Assembly: GCA_034433515.1 (NCBI GenBank)
Contig: DAOUAL010000038.1
Coordinates: 1 to 64,000 of the forward strand
Direction of reading: 5' to 3'
Length of the DNA: 64,000 nucleotides
From: DAOTXS01 sp034433515
GTDB lineage: Bacteria; Chloroflexota; Anaerolineae; UBA4142
Below the pieces are notes generated by a model. The model was not told the DNA's origin. It saw only the letters and a program-made list of their open reading frames with translations, and ran no database searches. Positions 42,533 through 51,294 of this stretch are shown here, one piece after another. How positions within the stretch are numbered: the stretch's first letter is position 1; every line of letters begins with the position of its first letter. A program made the translations under genes and the position numbers.

Positions 42533-44098
42533 GTGAAATTTACAAACGCACTCTACCCACTGCTGGTGGTGTTCCTCGCGGTGCTTGCCGTCGCGCCGTT
42601 GGAATATCCCGGCGCCTTTCAATCCCACACAGGCTTGCTCGCCTATTACAACCTAATTGATCTCGATCAAAACCCAACCCCCGGTTGGGCGCCGACTATC
42701 GGTCAAACGTTTGATGTGTTTCGCACCGAGGGCGTGTTACCATACCTCATCGCCGAGATTTTTCATTGGATTGGATTCAGTTATCTCACCTCAATCAAGT
42801 TGGTGTATGCGCTTGCCTGGCTCACCAGCGGCTTGGCGATGTACGCCCTCGCGCGAAAATTCTTTAGCCAAGCCGGCGCACTCCTCACCGCGACGGTGTA
42901 CGTTTATTTGCCTTTTCACATTGCCACGATTTACGTGCGTGGCGCCTTCGCCGAATCGGTCGCGTGGGCAATCTTTCCGCTTCTTCTGTTTTCTATCTAT
43001 CGCCCACTGCCCACTGCCTACTGCCTACTGCTCACTGCCTCACTCTTCCTCACCCAGCCCGGCATGGCGATTCTGTTTTCGCTGTTCACACTTGGCATAG
43101 TGCTGGCATTTCGTCCGTTGTCCTCCGTCGTCCGTCCGATTTTGACGGGTCTTGCACTCGGCGCTTTATTCTACTTGCCCACCCTTCTTCGCTACGGCGC
43201 AAACATCGCACGGGATAGATTTAACCCAGCATTTGTTCATCCCTTTCAATTGTTCTCCGCTCTGTGGGATTATGGCATCAGCACGGGCAGTTATCTCGAT
43301 CGGTTTCCATTTCAACTTGGCGTGGTGCCGATTGGGCTAACCATCATCGCGTTCGCCTTGGCGCAACGTTCCGCGCATCCTTCTCTGCAACGGGTGATCC
43401 TCATCTTTGCCGGCGCCGCGATGGTTGCGGTATTACTCACCTTCGAAATTGCATCGCCCATTTGGCGGGTACTCGGCGTGTTCGTCACATATCCCTGGCA
43501 ACTACTTTCCTTTGCCGGGTTCGCGCTCGCCCTCGCCACGGGTACCGTCCTTGAATTGGATGAACGATTAACTCGCCCGGCGATGCTAGCGTTTTTCGTT
43601 GCGTTGCCGGTTGTGGCATCCTATGGTTACCTCGCACCGCGCTTTCTCGAGGTGAACCCCACACGCCCGCCGATTGCCATTTTCAACAACAATGAAATCG
43701 CGCTGTGGGATTATCGAATCGTGGGACCGTTGCGGCACGGCGCAACGTTACGCGTTTATTTGACCTGGCAAGCCTTGCGGCCGGTAGATTACGATTACAC
43801 GATTTTTTTGCACGCGGTTCACGACGATGGCAAGACGTATGGTGAGAATGATGCCAAACCGCTCGACGGTGCGCTGCCAACCCTCAAATGGACGCCCGGT
43901 CAAGTGATTACGGATACGCAGACGATTCAAATTGATGTAGAAGGACCGCGTGAGGGGTACCATCTTGAATTTGGGATCTATAATGCCGCCACCGGGCGGC
44001 GCGCGCTGACAGAAACCGGCTCCGATCATCTAGTTTTGCCGCGCCCCGGTGATCCAGAACCAATTATCTCAGAACAATTGCCACCGAACAAAAAATGA
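42533..44098 (+). CDS. Multi-helix PF10131-like membrane protein with C-terminal beta domain
   Basis: About 521 aa. Roughly ten membrane helices with the paralogue pattern LIAEIFHWIGFSYLTSIKLV, TATVYVYLPFHIATIYVRGA, AESVAWAIFPLLLFSIY; this resembles the 6-pyruvoyl-tetrahydropterin-synthase-related (PF10131) GT-C-like family. Residues about 400-520 form a soluble beta-rich domain (TLRVYLTWQALRPVDYDYTI). Low-complexity tracts are translated inside it at 43001-43051 and 43111-43150. The GTG at 42533 is preferred to the ATG at 42524 because the -10 box overlaps the latter. Probably a polysaccharide or glycolipid glycosyltransferase. Confidence 0.78.
   Translation: MKFTNALYPLLVVFLAVLAVAPLEYPGAFQSHTGLLAYYNLIDLDQNPTPGWAPTIGQTFDVFRTEGVLPYLIAEIFHWIGFSYLTSIKLVYALAWLTSGLAMYALARKFFSQAGALLTATVYVYLPFHIATIYVRGAFAESVAWAIFPLLLFSIYRPLPTAYCLLLTASLFLTQPGMAILFSLFTLGIVLAFRPLSSVVRPILTGLALGALFYLPTLLRYGANIARDRFNPAFVHPFQLFSALWDYGISTGSYLDRFPFQLGVVPIGLTIIAFALAQRSAHPSLQRVILIFAGAAMVAVLLTFEIASPIWRVLGVFVTYPWQLLSFAGFALALATGTVLELDERLTRPAMLAFFVALPVVASYGYLAPRFLEVNPTRPPIAIFNNNEIALWDYRIVGPLRHGATLRVYLTWQALRPVDYDYTIFLHAVHDDGKTYGENDAKPLDGALPTLKWTPGQVITDTQTIQIDVEGPREGYHLEFGIYNAATGRRALTETGSDHLVLPRPGDPEPIISEQLPPNKK
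43001..43051. repeat. Intragenic ACTGCCT heptamer tract
   Basis: CGCCCACTGCCCACTGCCTA plus further ACTGCCT units, translated in frame as a short loop (RPLPTAYCLLLTAS). Same unit as the intergenic tract at 1308-1386. Confidence 0.7.
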
Positions 44099-44511
44099 AT
44101 CAACTCATCCGTTTGCTCATTCTTTGGGGAATAATTCTTTTATTTATAATACAAGGCATGAATGCAATCCCAATCGTTCAATCCACTTTGGCAGGTCCTT
44201 TCCATGCCCCTAATCGTTCTTATACACAAAAGATGCATGATGTATGGGGACCATTTTTCGACTTTATGCAATTTGTGCAAACCGAGACACCAGAAACTGC
44301 AGTTCTTTTGTTCGACCCCAAATATTACTATGCGAGTGTGAACCTCTTCTTCTTATATCCCAGAAAGTTAATCTATGGTGGCGAAGAAACATTGCATAGT
44401 CATCCTGAGATTGACTATGTCGTGATTAGCGATGGCTTTCCAAACTTTTTCGTTGCCGGTGAAAGAATCATGTTCGACGACAAACAGGGTTTGTATAGGA
44501 TTCTCAAGTGA
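44095..44511 (+). CDS. Uncharacterised 138-aa membrane-anchored protein in AT-rich segment
   Basis: One N-terminal helix (LLILWGIILLFIIQGMNAI), then a soluble extracytoplasmic-type domain with FFDFMQFVQTETPETAVLLF and IDYVVISDGFPNFF. The ATG overlaps the preceding stop (ATGA) and its own stop overlaps the next GTG (GTGA). Codon use is visibly AT-rich compared with neighbours on both sides. Family not recognised; the end resembles the periplasmic tail of GT39-type glycosyltransferases. Confidence 0.7.
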   Translation: MNQLIRLLILWGIILLFIIQGMNAIPIVQSTLAGPFHAPNRSYTQKMHDVWGPFFDFMQFVQTETPETAVLLFDPKYYYASVNLFFLYPRKLIYGGEETLHSHPEIDYVVISDGFPNFFVAGERIMFDDKQGLYRILK

Positions 44512-47500
44512 TCACGTTAAGCGTATTTGCCTACTTGATTGCTCTATTTGCACTTGGCTGGCTAATCCTTGGATTCGTACCCCAGACAGAAATAGGAACA
44601 ACGGAGCGCGCTGGACTCGCGTATCCTCTTGGCGCAGGTATTTTTACATGGACATTTTTCTTGGCGACCGGCATCGGCTTGCCCGTTACACTTGCAACTG
44701 CAGGTCTGACCTATGGCATTCTACTAATTTTGTGCCTATGGTTTCTCCGGCGCAGGAATAGCCATTTAATTCCTGTAAGCACCCATTGCCTCAATCTGAA
44801 TACGGTTCAAATTATTCTCGTCGGGATTATTGGCATTCTCATCTTTACAGCATTCACCGCCGCTATCTATATGCCCTTACATGCCTGGGATTCGCTCGCC
44901 ATTTGGGGACTCAAAGCCAAACTAATTGCGGCAACAGGAAAAATTGCCCCGCAAGCCCAAGCTGCTTGGCCCTTCTATCCACTCAACATTCCCCTTCAAA
45001 TGACTTTTCTGTTTTTACTCGACGAGAATTTTCTTCAGATCATCTTTCCAATCTATTTTCTCTCGTTGATTCTATTGTTTCATGCTAATTTACGGCAATG
45101 GACCGGAAGAACGCTTGCGCTTGCTTGCGTACTTTTCTTGAGTACCACCCCCATTATGTTGTACCAAGCGACAATCGCATATGCAAATTTGCCTTTTGCA
45201 TTCTACTACATGGGTAGTGTAATTTATCTTTACAGATACCTCAAAGAACACAAAGCCGTCTGGCTTGTAGTTTCCAGTGTTTTAATAGGAGTTGCTAGCT
45301 GGACACGCGCAGAAAGTCTACTCTATCTTGCCATCAATGCGATTATCTTGTTACTATTCGAAAAACAAAAACGCATGTCTTTGAAACGAACACTTGCTTA
45401 TGTTTGCATTTTTGCAGTTTTCTGGATGCCTTGGGTCATATATAGCAAACTTGCTGGCTATAGCGATTACGTAGGCAATGCTGCAATCAGCAGTTTGATG
45501 AGTATCATTTCCGGTAACTTGGCGACACCGTTATTAGGACAAATTCTAGGTTATGCCGGATCCCGTGTATTCACAACCAATACTTGGGGGGTTCTCTGGA
45601 TTGGATTGCTCGTTGCACTTGTAATTGGAATCAACCATTGGCGTAAACACGCACCTTTGCTTCTCTTACTCGCGCTAAATTTTGTAGGTTTGGTCTTTAC
45701 GTACTATTCTGCAAGTGTAACTTCGCCCAACTCAATCGAATGGTGGCTCCATACCGGCTTCGATCGCATGGCACTTCATTGGGCACCACTCGCTGTGTTT
45801 TATCTTGGCTTGACCATTGAAGCAAACCGCTTTTCACGGATCAATATGTTTTCATTTCTAAAACGCACCGACCCATACCTGATCTTACTCTTCCTTTTCT
45901 CCCTCTTTGCCATCGGACCGTTGCTTGCGCCCGGCTATTTCTGGGGCGCGCACGATGGGCGACACTCGGTCTATTTCTTGTTCGAGTTTGATCGCTCGAT
46001 TCAAGACGGCATCTTTTATCCGCGTTGGGCACCAGATTACACCTTTGGCTACGGCTATCCGATGTTCAACATCTATGCGCCCGGCGCGCTCTACGTCAGC
46101 GAATTCTTTCATCTCATCGGACTCGATTTTGTGCTGGCGACCAAGATGACCTTTGCACTCGCCATCCTGCTATCCGGTCCCGCGATGTTCGGGTTCATCA
46201 AACGGTTGACCGGTTCCAGTCCCGCCGCCTTTCTTTCCGGACTCGCGTATGTGTACGTCCCCTATCACATCGCCGATATTTACGTTCGCGCCGCACTCGC
46301 TGAATCCGTCGCACTCATTTTCCTGCCACTGACGCTCTGGGGCTTTTATGAAACAGTCGTTAATCCAAGCCGCACGGCAATTGTGGCGACGGCAATGGCG
46401 TATGCCGCAATGATGTTTTCGCACAACGGCGTAACGCTCTTGTTCACGATCGTCTTGGGCGCATGGGTTCTATTCTTGATGGTGAACGAAATCCGCAGGG
46501 TGAATTTGCCTTCGGCCTTCGTCCTCCGTCTTTCGTCCTTCATCCGCTTGGGTCTACCTTCGCTTGCCGCACTCTTGCTCGGACTGGGCATCGTCGCCAT
46601 CTTTTTCATCCCAGCCGTGCTCGAGTATCGCTACGTGCGTACTGATCAGTGGCTGGGCAATTATTATGATTACACCCATCACTTTGTGTATCTGTTTCAA
46701 CTCTTCAGTCCCACGTGGGGCTTTGGCATCAGCAACCCGGGTCCCCGCGACGATATGTCTTTTCAATTCGGTAGTGTACCGACGCTGCTCGCCATCTTTT
46801 CACTTTTAGCAATCACCAAAAATCCAAACGGCACACGCCGCTTTTGGTTATTTTTCCTCGCAATGACAGCGATTGTTGCTGTGTTGATGCTGGGTGGGTC
46901 ATTACCGATTTGGCAAGTATTGCCGATTGTTACCTTTGCGCAATTTCCATGGCGCTTGCTCGTGCTCACCACCGTTTCGCTGGCAGTCCTAGCCAGCGCG
47001 ATCATCGTAACGCAAATCCACGCTGAGACACGCAATCACACCTTCCCAACGATTCTGCTGGGCATCCTCATCGTGCTGGGAAGTTTTCCGTATCTTCAAG
47101 CGCAAATGATTCTGGAACCGAAAGAAGGCCCCGTCAGCATCCTAGGCTTGTTTCGCTTTCAGCAGAGCGCCGGCGAAATGACCGGTTCGACCGCGTGGGT
47201 CAAGGAGATTCCCACGTGGTCGCCGATGGCGGATGTGTACTTTGCCGGCAAGAAATTGAAATCGCGGATCGAGTATGGCAACCTTACCGACTTGATCGAA
47301 CAAGACAAGTTGTGGATTGGCGTCTTGCCCAACTTTGCCGGCTTGAAAGCCAACAGCGAACGGATCGTCTATCACGCCGAACAAGCCACCACGCTCCTCT
47401 TTAACATCTTCTACTATCCCGGTTGGCAAGCATATTTGGTCAAGCCGCAAACCACCGAAATCATTCGTCCCTTGAAAACGTTTGTGGACCCTGACGATCC

Positions 47501-47690
47501 CTTGGGACGCATCCGCGTCGAAATTCCAGCCGGACGCGAGCAATGGTTGATGCTTCGCTTTGATGACACTCCCCCGCGCATCGTTGGCACGTGGATTTCT
47601 GTGGCAAGTATTTTGATTGCATTCGGATTACTCATTTGGGATGTGCGAAAATCTGGAGTTGGGGTACAGGGATCGGAAACGGAAAGATGA
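44508..47690 (+). CDS. Chimeric giant membrane protein: GT39-like half fused to PF10131-like half
   Basis: 1060 aa. Residues 1-445 are a GT-C/GT39-like membrane region in AT-rich DNA (MPLHAWDSLAIWGLKAKLI, CVLFLSTTPIMLYQATIAYA, SWTRAESLLYLAINAIILLL). From Met447 (45846) composition returns to that of the host and the sequence is a full-length paralogue of the next gene: APGYFWGAHDGRHSVYFLFE, PRWAPDYTFGYGYPMFNIYA, AYVYVPYHIADIYVRAALAE. ATG 45846 matches the start of the paralogue, so the right half could also be translated alone. A low-complexity tract is embedded at 46509-46552. Likely a membrane glycosyltransferase pair in one chain. Confidence 0.8.
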   Translation: MITLSVFAYLIALFALGWLILGFVPQTEIGTTERAGLAYPLGAGIFTWTFFLATGIGLPVTLATAGLTYGILLILCLWFLRRRNSHLIPVSTHCLNLNTVQIILVGIIGILIFTAFTAAIYMPLHAWDSLAIWGLKAKLIAATGKIAPQAQAAWPFYPLNIPLQMTFLFLLDENFLQIIFPIYFLSLILLFHANLRQWTGRTLALACVLFLSTTPIMLYQATIAYANLPFAFYYMGSVIYLYRYLKEHKAVWLVVSSVLIGVASWTRAESLLYLAINAIILLLFEKQKRMSLKRTLAYVCIFAVFWMPWVIYSKLAGYSDYVGNAAISSLMSIISGNLATPLLGQILGYAGSRVFTTNTWGVLWIGLLVALVIGINHWRKHAPLLLLLALNFVGLVFTYYSASVTSPNSIEWWLHTGFDRMALHWAPLAVFYLGLTIEANRFSRINMFSFLKRTDPYLILLFLFSLFAIGPLLAPGYFWGAHDGRHSVYFLFEFDRSIQDGIFYPRWAPDYTFGYGYPMFNIYAPGALYVSEFFHLIGLDFVLATKMTFALAILLSGPAMFGFIKRLTGSSPAAFLSGLAYVYVPYHIADIYVRAALAESVALIFLPLTLWGFYETVVNPSRTAIVATAMAYAAMMFSHNGVTLLFTIVLGAWVLFLMVNEIRRVNLPSAFVLRLSSFIRLGLPSLAALLLGLGIVAIFFIPAVLEYRYVRTDQWLGNYYDYTHHFVYLFQLFSPTWGFGISNPGPRDDMSFQFGSVPTLLAIFSLLAITKNPNGTRRFWLFFLAMTAIVAVLMLGGSLPIWQVLPIVTFAQFPWRLLVLTTVSLAVLASAIIVTQIHAETRNHTFPTILLGILIVLGSFPYLQAQMILEPKEGPVSILGLFRFQQSAGEMTGSTAWVKEIPTWSPMADVYFAGKKLKSRIEYGNLTDLIEQDKLWIGVLPNFAGLKANSERIVYHAEQATTLLFNIFYYPGWQAYLVKPQTTEIIRPLKTFVDPDDPLGRIRVEIPAGREQWLMLRFDDTPPRIVGTWISVASILIAFGLLIWDVRKSGVGVQGSETER

Positions 47691-47691
47691 T

Positions 47692-49440
47692 ATGAAAGCA
47701 TCTTTCCTTCGGCTTTCATCTTTCGTTTTCCGTCTTCCATCCTCGGTCGTTTTGCTTTTCGCGTTTTCCGTCTTTGCCCTTGCGCCACTGACCGCGCCGG
47801 GTTATTTCGTCAACGCCCACGACGCGCGCCATTCGGTGTACTTTCTCCAAATGTTCGATCAATCGTTCCGCGATGGCGCTTGGTATCCACGTTGGGCAGC
47901 GGATATGGTTTTTGGTTACGGTTATCCCTTGTGGATCATCCTCGCACCAATTCCCTTTTTCGCTGGCGAAGCGTTTCATCTGATTGGCTTGGATTTTGTC
48001 AGCACAGTCAAGATGGTGGACGGCTTGGCGGTGCTGTTCTCGGCTTTCACGATGTATCTCTTTGCCTCGCGCGTGCTAGGCAAAAATGCCGGCTTGGTCG
48101 CCGCGATAGCGTATGTTTATGTGCCGTATCACCTCGTTGATTTGTACGTCCGCGCCGCGCAAGCCGAACTGGTCTCATTTATTTTTCCGCCGCTCGTCTG
48201 CTGGGCATTCTATCAACTTGCCCTTACGCATCGTCCGCGCTATATTGCGTTTGCTGCGCTCGCGTACGCCGGCTTGATCCTCTCGCACATTTCGATGGCT
48301 GTCTTATTCACGCCGATCATTGGACTGTATCTCGTTTTCTTGTTCTTTACCACACGACCGACGACGAACGATGGACAACCGAATGCTTCCGTCGTCGGTC
48401 ATCGGTCTTGCATCCGATTTGCGTTTTATGCTGGCGCATCCATTACACTTGCCCTGGGTCTTGCCGCGATTTTTCTTTTGCCCGTCCTATTCGAACAAAA
48501 ATATCTCACTACCGATCCACTCATCGGCGGCTTTTTCAACTATCGCAAACACTTTCTTAACGCTAACCAACTCCTTTCGCCGTTTTGGGGTTATGGTTAC
48601 GCCGGCGAAAATGGGAATGATCAATTTTCATTACAACTCGGTTTGATCCCGGTCTTGCTGACCTTCGTCGCGCTTTGGGCAATTCATCACACCCGCGAAA
48701 CCATTCGTGCGCACCTTGTTTGGTTTGCGAGTATTCTCGCGTTCGTTGTATTTCTGATGTTGCCGATTTCCGCGCCGCTGTGGGAACCCTTTGCCACGAT
48801 TGTGGCGTTTGCGCAATTTCCTTGGCGGCTGTTGATCATCAGCGCGTTTGCGTTGGCGTTCCTATCCGGCGCGGCAATCTACGCCCTGCCCGACGATTCG
48901 CGTGACCGTGTCGCCGCGCTCGCGATTGCGTTGCTATTCGTGATTGCCAACTATGCGTACGTCTTGCCGCAACATACCGAGGCAGTGTTCAACGCTCAAA
49001 CGTTAATGGAATTCCAAGTTCAAGAGCGCGAGTTGTTGGGCGATACGGTTTGGATGCAAGGAGAACGTCCGCAAACATCGCCACTGGTCGAACAGTACAT
49101 CAATGGCGAGAAACTTGAAAAAGCAATCGCGCTCGATGCAGGCGCGCAAGTCGAGACGGTGCGATACGGCGGGCAATCGGTGGAGGTGCGCGTGGAATCA
49201 AATACGCCGACGCGCGTGATGGTGTACACACGCTATTTTCCCGGCTGGGTGGCGACGATCGAAGGAAAACCGATCGAGATTGATCCAAACAACGAGCAAG
49301 GTCTCATTGTCATCCAAGTTCCTGCCGGCGCACACACCTTGCATTTGCGTTTTGAAGACACCGCCGCCCGACAAATTGGCGCGATGGTTTCGCTGGTCAG
49401 TTTGGCGATTGCCTTGATCATTCTACGTGTGGCACGCTGA
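47692..49440 (+). CDS. PF10131-like multi-helix membrane protein
   Basis: 582 aa, immediately after the preceding stop. About eleven helices and a C-terminal soluble beta domain of about 130 residues (TRVMVYTRYFPGWVATIEGK), as in YfhO-like proteins. TAPGYFVNAHDARHSVYFLQ carries the acidic HDxRH motif near the first outer loop, a plausible GT-C catalytic acid. VFGYGYPLWIILAPIPFFAG and YVYVPYHLVDLYVRAAQAE are shared with both upstream paralogues. The first 20 codons and the segment at 48351-48410 are low-complexity. Probably transfers sugars on the outer face of the membrane. Confidence 0.82.
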   Translation: MKASFLRLSSFVFRLPSSVVLLFAFSVFALAPLTAPGYFVNAHDARHSVYFLQMFDQSFRDGAWYPRWAADMVFGYGYPLWIILAPIPFFAGEAFHLIGLDFVSTVKMVDGLAVLFSAFTMYLFASRVLGKNAGLVAAIAYVYVPYHLVDLYVRAAQAELVSFIFPPLVCWAFYQLALTHRPRYIAFAALAYAGLILSHISMAVLFTPIIGLYLVFLFFTTRPTTNDGQPNASVVGHRSCIRFAFYAGASITLALGLAAIFLLPVLFEQKYLTTDPLIGGFFNYRKHFLNANQLLSPFWGYGYAGENGNDQFSLQLGLIPVLLTFVALWAIHHTRETIRAHLVWFASILAFVVFLMLPISAPLWEPFATIVAFAQFPWRLLIISAFALAFLSGAAIYALPDDSRDRVAALAIALLFVIANYAYVLPQHTEAVFNAQTLMEFQVQERELLGDTVWMQGERPQTSPLVEQYINGEKLEKAIALDAGAQVETVRYGGQSVEVRVESNTPTRVMVYTRYFPGWVATIEGKPIEIDPNNEQGLIVIQVPAGAHTLHLRFEDTAARQIGAMVSLVSLAIALIILRVAR

Positions 49441-49469
49441 AAGATTACGATATCTTTACTTCCACCTTA

Positions 49470-49498
49470 TTGGCAAATTGGTCAAGGTTTGTTATAAT
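49470..49498 (+). promoter_or_regulatory. Promoter of the LysM gene, separated from it by a MITE
   Basis: -35 TTGGCA at 49470-49475, 17-base spacer, -10 TATAAT at 49493-49498. A 100-base inverted-repeat element starts ten bases downstream, so it would be transcribed into the leader of the LysM gene. Confidence 0.7.
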
Positions 49499-49507
49499 AA
49501 CCTTAGT

Positions 49508-49607
49508 AGTGCACCAACATGAAAGCGTGGTGAAAACTCGATTTTTAGCCACGTCTGTCAACGTCTTCCCATCCGTCTGGTATGCAACTAGTTCATGTTG
49601 TTGCACT
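49508..49607. mobile_element. MITE M, copy 1 (100 bp)
   Basis: Terminal inverted repeats AGTGCACCAACATGAA and TTCATGTTGTTGCACT match at 15 of 16 positions. The core GGTGAAAACTCGATTTTTAG, then CCACGTCTGTCAA, is shared with 52478-52574. No coding capacity. Confidence 0.8.
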
Positions 49608-49633
49608 AGAACAGCAACCGAGCCAAAGACGCT

Positions 49634-50755
49634 ATGACGAATGAACGACCACATCGTCCACCGCCTTCACGCCCCGGGCGCACCGACTCGTGGCGGACGG
49701 AACGCATGGTTCAACGCGTGCCAGCCCATTTGGGCGAAACCGAACCCAACACCGTTTCGCCTTGGGTGATGATTGCCGGCATCATCCTGTTGATCCTGAT
49801 CGTCTGCGCCGTAATTTTTATTTTGTTGGGTAGCGGTTCACGCCTGGGTCTGGGCTTTAATTCCACCGCAACGCCCACCCGCCCGGCACGCACGACGACG
49901 CCAGCAATCACCATCTTGCCCGAGACACTTGCGGCACCGTCCTCGCCCACCCCGGGGCCCACCGCTGCGATTGTCAAATACAAAGTCAAAGCCGGCGATT
50001 CGCTGATCGAAATTGCGGCAAGATACAAAGTCTCGGTGCAAGCCATCAAGACGGCAAACAATTTGAAAGACGATACCATTCGAATCGGCGATGAATTGAT
50101 TATTCCACTGCCCACGCCCACTCCACCGCCGGTTACCCCCACGCCCGTTTCATTCGATGCTTCACCCAACCCAACCCCCGCCACACCGACGGGGGTTGTG
50201 CATCACATCGTCCGACGCGGCGATACGCTCATCTTGATTGCGACGTTGTACGGATCAACGGTGGATGCTATTCGATTGGCGAATCGGCTGGAGAGCGATT
50301 TGCTTTCGATTGGCCAGGACCTCATCGTGCCGATTGGTGCGTGGACGCCCACTGCCACCGCGACCTCCATCATCAATGTGACTGCCACGCCGACCGCGCC
50401 ATTCGCTTATGCTGCGCCTAGTTTGATGCTCCCCAGTGACAATGCGGTCTTTCGCGGCAAGAACGATGTGCCTCTCTTGGCGTGGATTGCGCCGGCAACG
50501 CTCAAACCCAACGAGTTTTACATCGTGCATATTGACTATGAATGGAACGGGGAAAAGAAAAGCATCGTGCGCCAAGTCAAACAAGGCAACAGTCTTCGTT
50601 TGGAAATGACCGATTATCCCGGCGCAACCGCGAATGGTACACCGTTCACGTGGTATGTGATGATCATTCGTCAAACGGAATCTAAAACACCCGGGCAACC
50701 GCAAACCCTTGCGGTGAGTCCGGCAACCCCAACCTGGCGATTTATCTGGTATTAA
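49634..50755 (+). CDS. Membrane-anchored protein with two LysM domains
   Basis: 373 aa. Cytoplasmic Arg/Pro-rich start, one helix (MIAGIILLILIVCAVIFILL), a Pro/Thr linker, then two LysM domains: YKVKAGDSLIEIAARYKVSV (about 116-158) and HIVRRGDTLILIATLYGSTV (about 192-236). Pro/Thr-rich linkers separate them. The last 120 residues form an uncharacterised beta domain (PLLAWIAPATLKPNEFYIVH). LysM binds peptidoglycan or chitin-like glycans, so it is a wall-associated membrane protein. It ends three bases before the UPF0316 gene. Confidence 0.9.
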   Translation: MTNERPHRPPPSRPGRTDSWRTERMVQRVPAHLGETEPNTVSPWVMIAGIILLILIVCAVIFILLGSGSRLGLGFNSTATPTRPARTTTPAITILPETLAAPSSPTPGPTAAIVKYKVKAGDSLIEIAARYKVSVQAIKTANNLKDDTIRIGDELIIPLPTPTPPPVTPTPVSFDASPNPTPATPTGVVHHIVRRGDTLILIATLYGSTVDAIRLANRLESDLLSIGQDLIVPIGAWTPTATATSIINVTATPTAPFAYAAPSLMLPSDNAVFRGKNDVPLLAWIAPATLKPNEFYIVHIDYEWNGEKKSIVRQVKQGNSLRLEMTDYPGATANGTPFTWYVMIIRQTESKTPGQPQTLAVSPATPTWRFIWY

Positions 50756-50757
50756 CA

Positions 50758-51267
50758 ATGGAAATGATTATTACTGGTTTATTTGTTTTCTGTATGCGCT
50801 TGATTGACATGTCGCTGGACACCTTGCGCTTGCTGTTTGTGATGCGCGGGCGCAAACTCATCGCCGGTTTCATCGGCGCACTCCAAGCCATGGTGTTCAT
50901 CCTAGCGGTCAGTGCGGTACTAAAAGGTGAACTCAATCCATTCACCATCGCCGGGTATGCGCTGGGATTTGGAGCCGGTGTTATCGTGGGGATGATCGCG
51001 GAAGAGCGACTTGCGATTGGATACGCGATGCTGCGCATCTATTCCCCGGCGTACGGACGTGAGATTGCCCAAGCGTTGCGCGAAGCGGGGTACGCCGTAA
51101 CCGAAATCGAAGCGCGCGGCAAAGACGGACGTATGGCAGTGGTCAACCTGGTGGTGGCGCGCAAGGATATTCAACCGGTGCGTGCTATCGTTGATCGCGT
51201 GGATGCTACGGCATTCGTAACGATTGACGAAGCACGTGCGCTCAAGCGCGGATATTTTCGGCATTAA
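50758..51267 (+). CDS. UPF0316/DUF5698-DUF2179 membrane protein
   Basis: 169 aa. Three N-terminal helices (MIITGLFVFCMRLIDMSLDT, AGFIGALQAMVFILAVSAVL, FTIAGYALGFGAGVIVGMIA) and a C-terminal ferredoxin-like DUF2179 domain (REIAQALREAGYAVTEIEAR) as in the YitT/UPF0316 families. Role unknown; possibly ligand sensing. Cotranscribed with the LysM gene. Confidence 0.88.
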   Translation: MEMIITGLFVFCMRLIDMSLDTLRLLFVMRGRKLIAGFIGALQAMVFILAVSAVLKGELNPFTIAGYALGFGAGVIVGMIAEERLAIGYAMLRIYSPAYGREIAQALREAGYAVTEIEARGKDGRMAVVNLVVARKDIQPVRAIVDRVDATAFVTIDEARALKRGYFRH

Positions 51268-51269
51268 AA

Positions 51270-51291
51270 AAGCCGGGTGCAAACCCGGCTT
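51270..51291. terminator. Bidirectional hairpin terminator
   Basis: AAGCCGGGT-GCAA-ACCCGGCTT with A-run on the left and TTGATTT on the right, between two convergent genes. Confidence 0.8.
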
Positions 51292-51294
51292 GAT

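Noticed and set aside
44508..47690. Two genes merged only by a missing stop
   Set aside because: Not fully rejected: ATG 45846 could start a separate protein. But the frame is continuous and no indel is needed, so a single chimera is reported.
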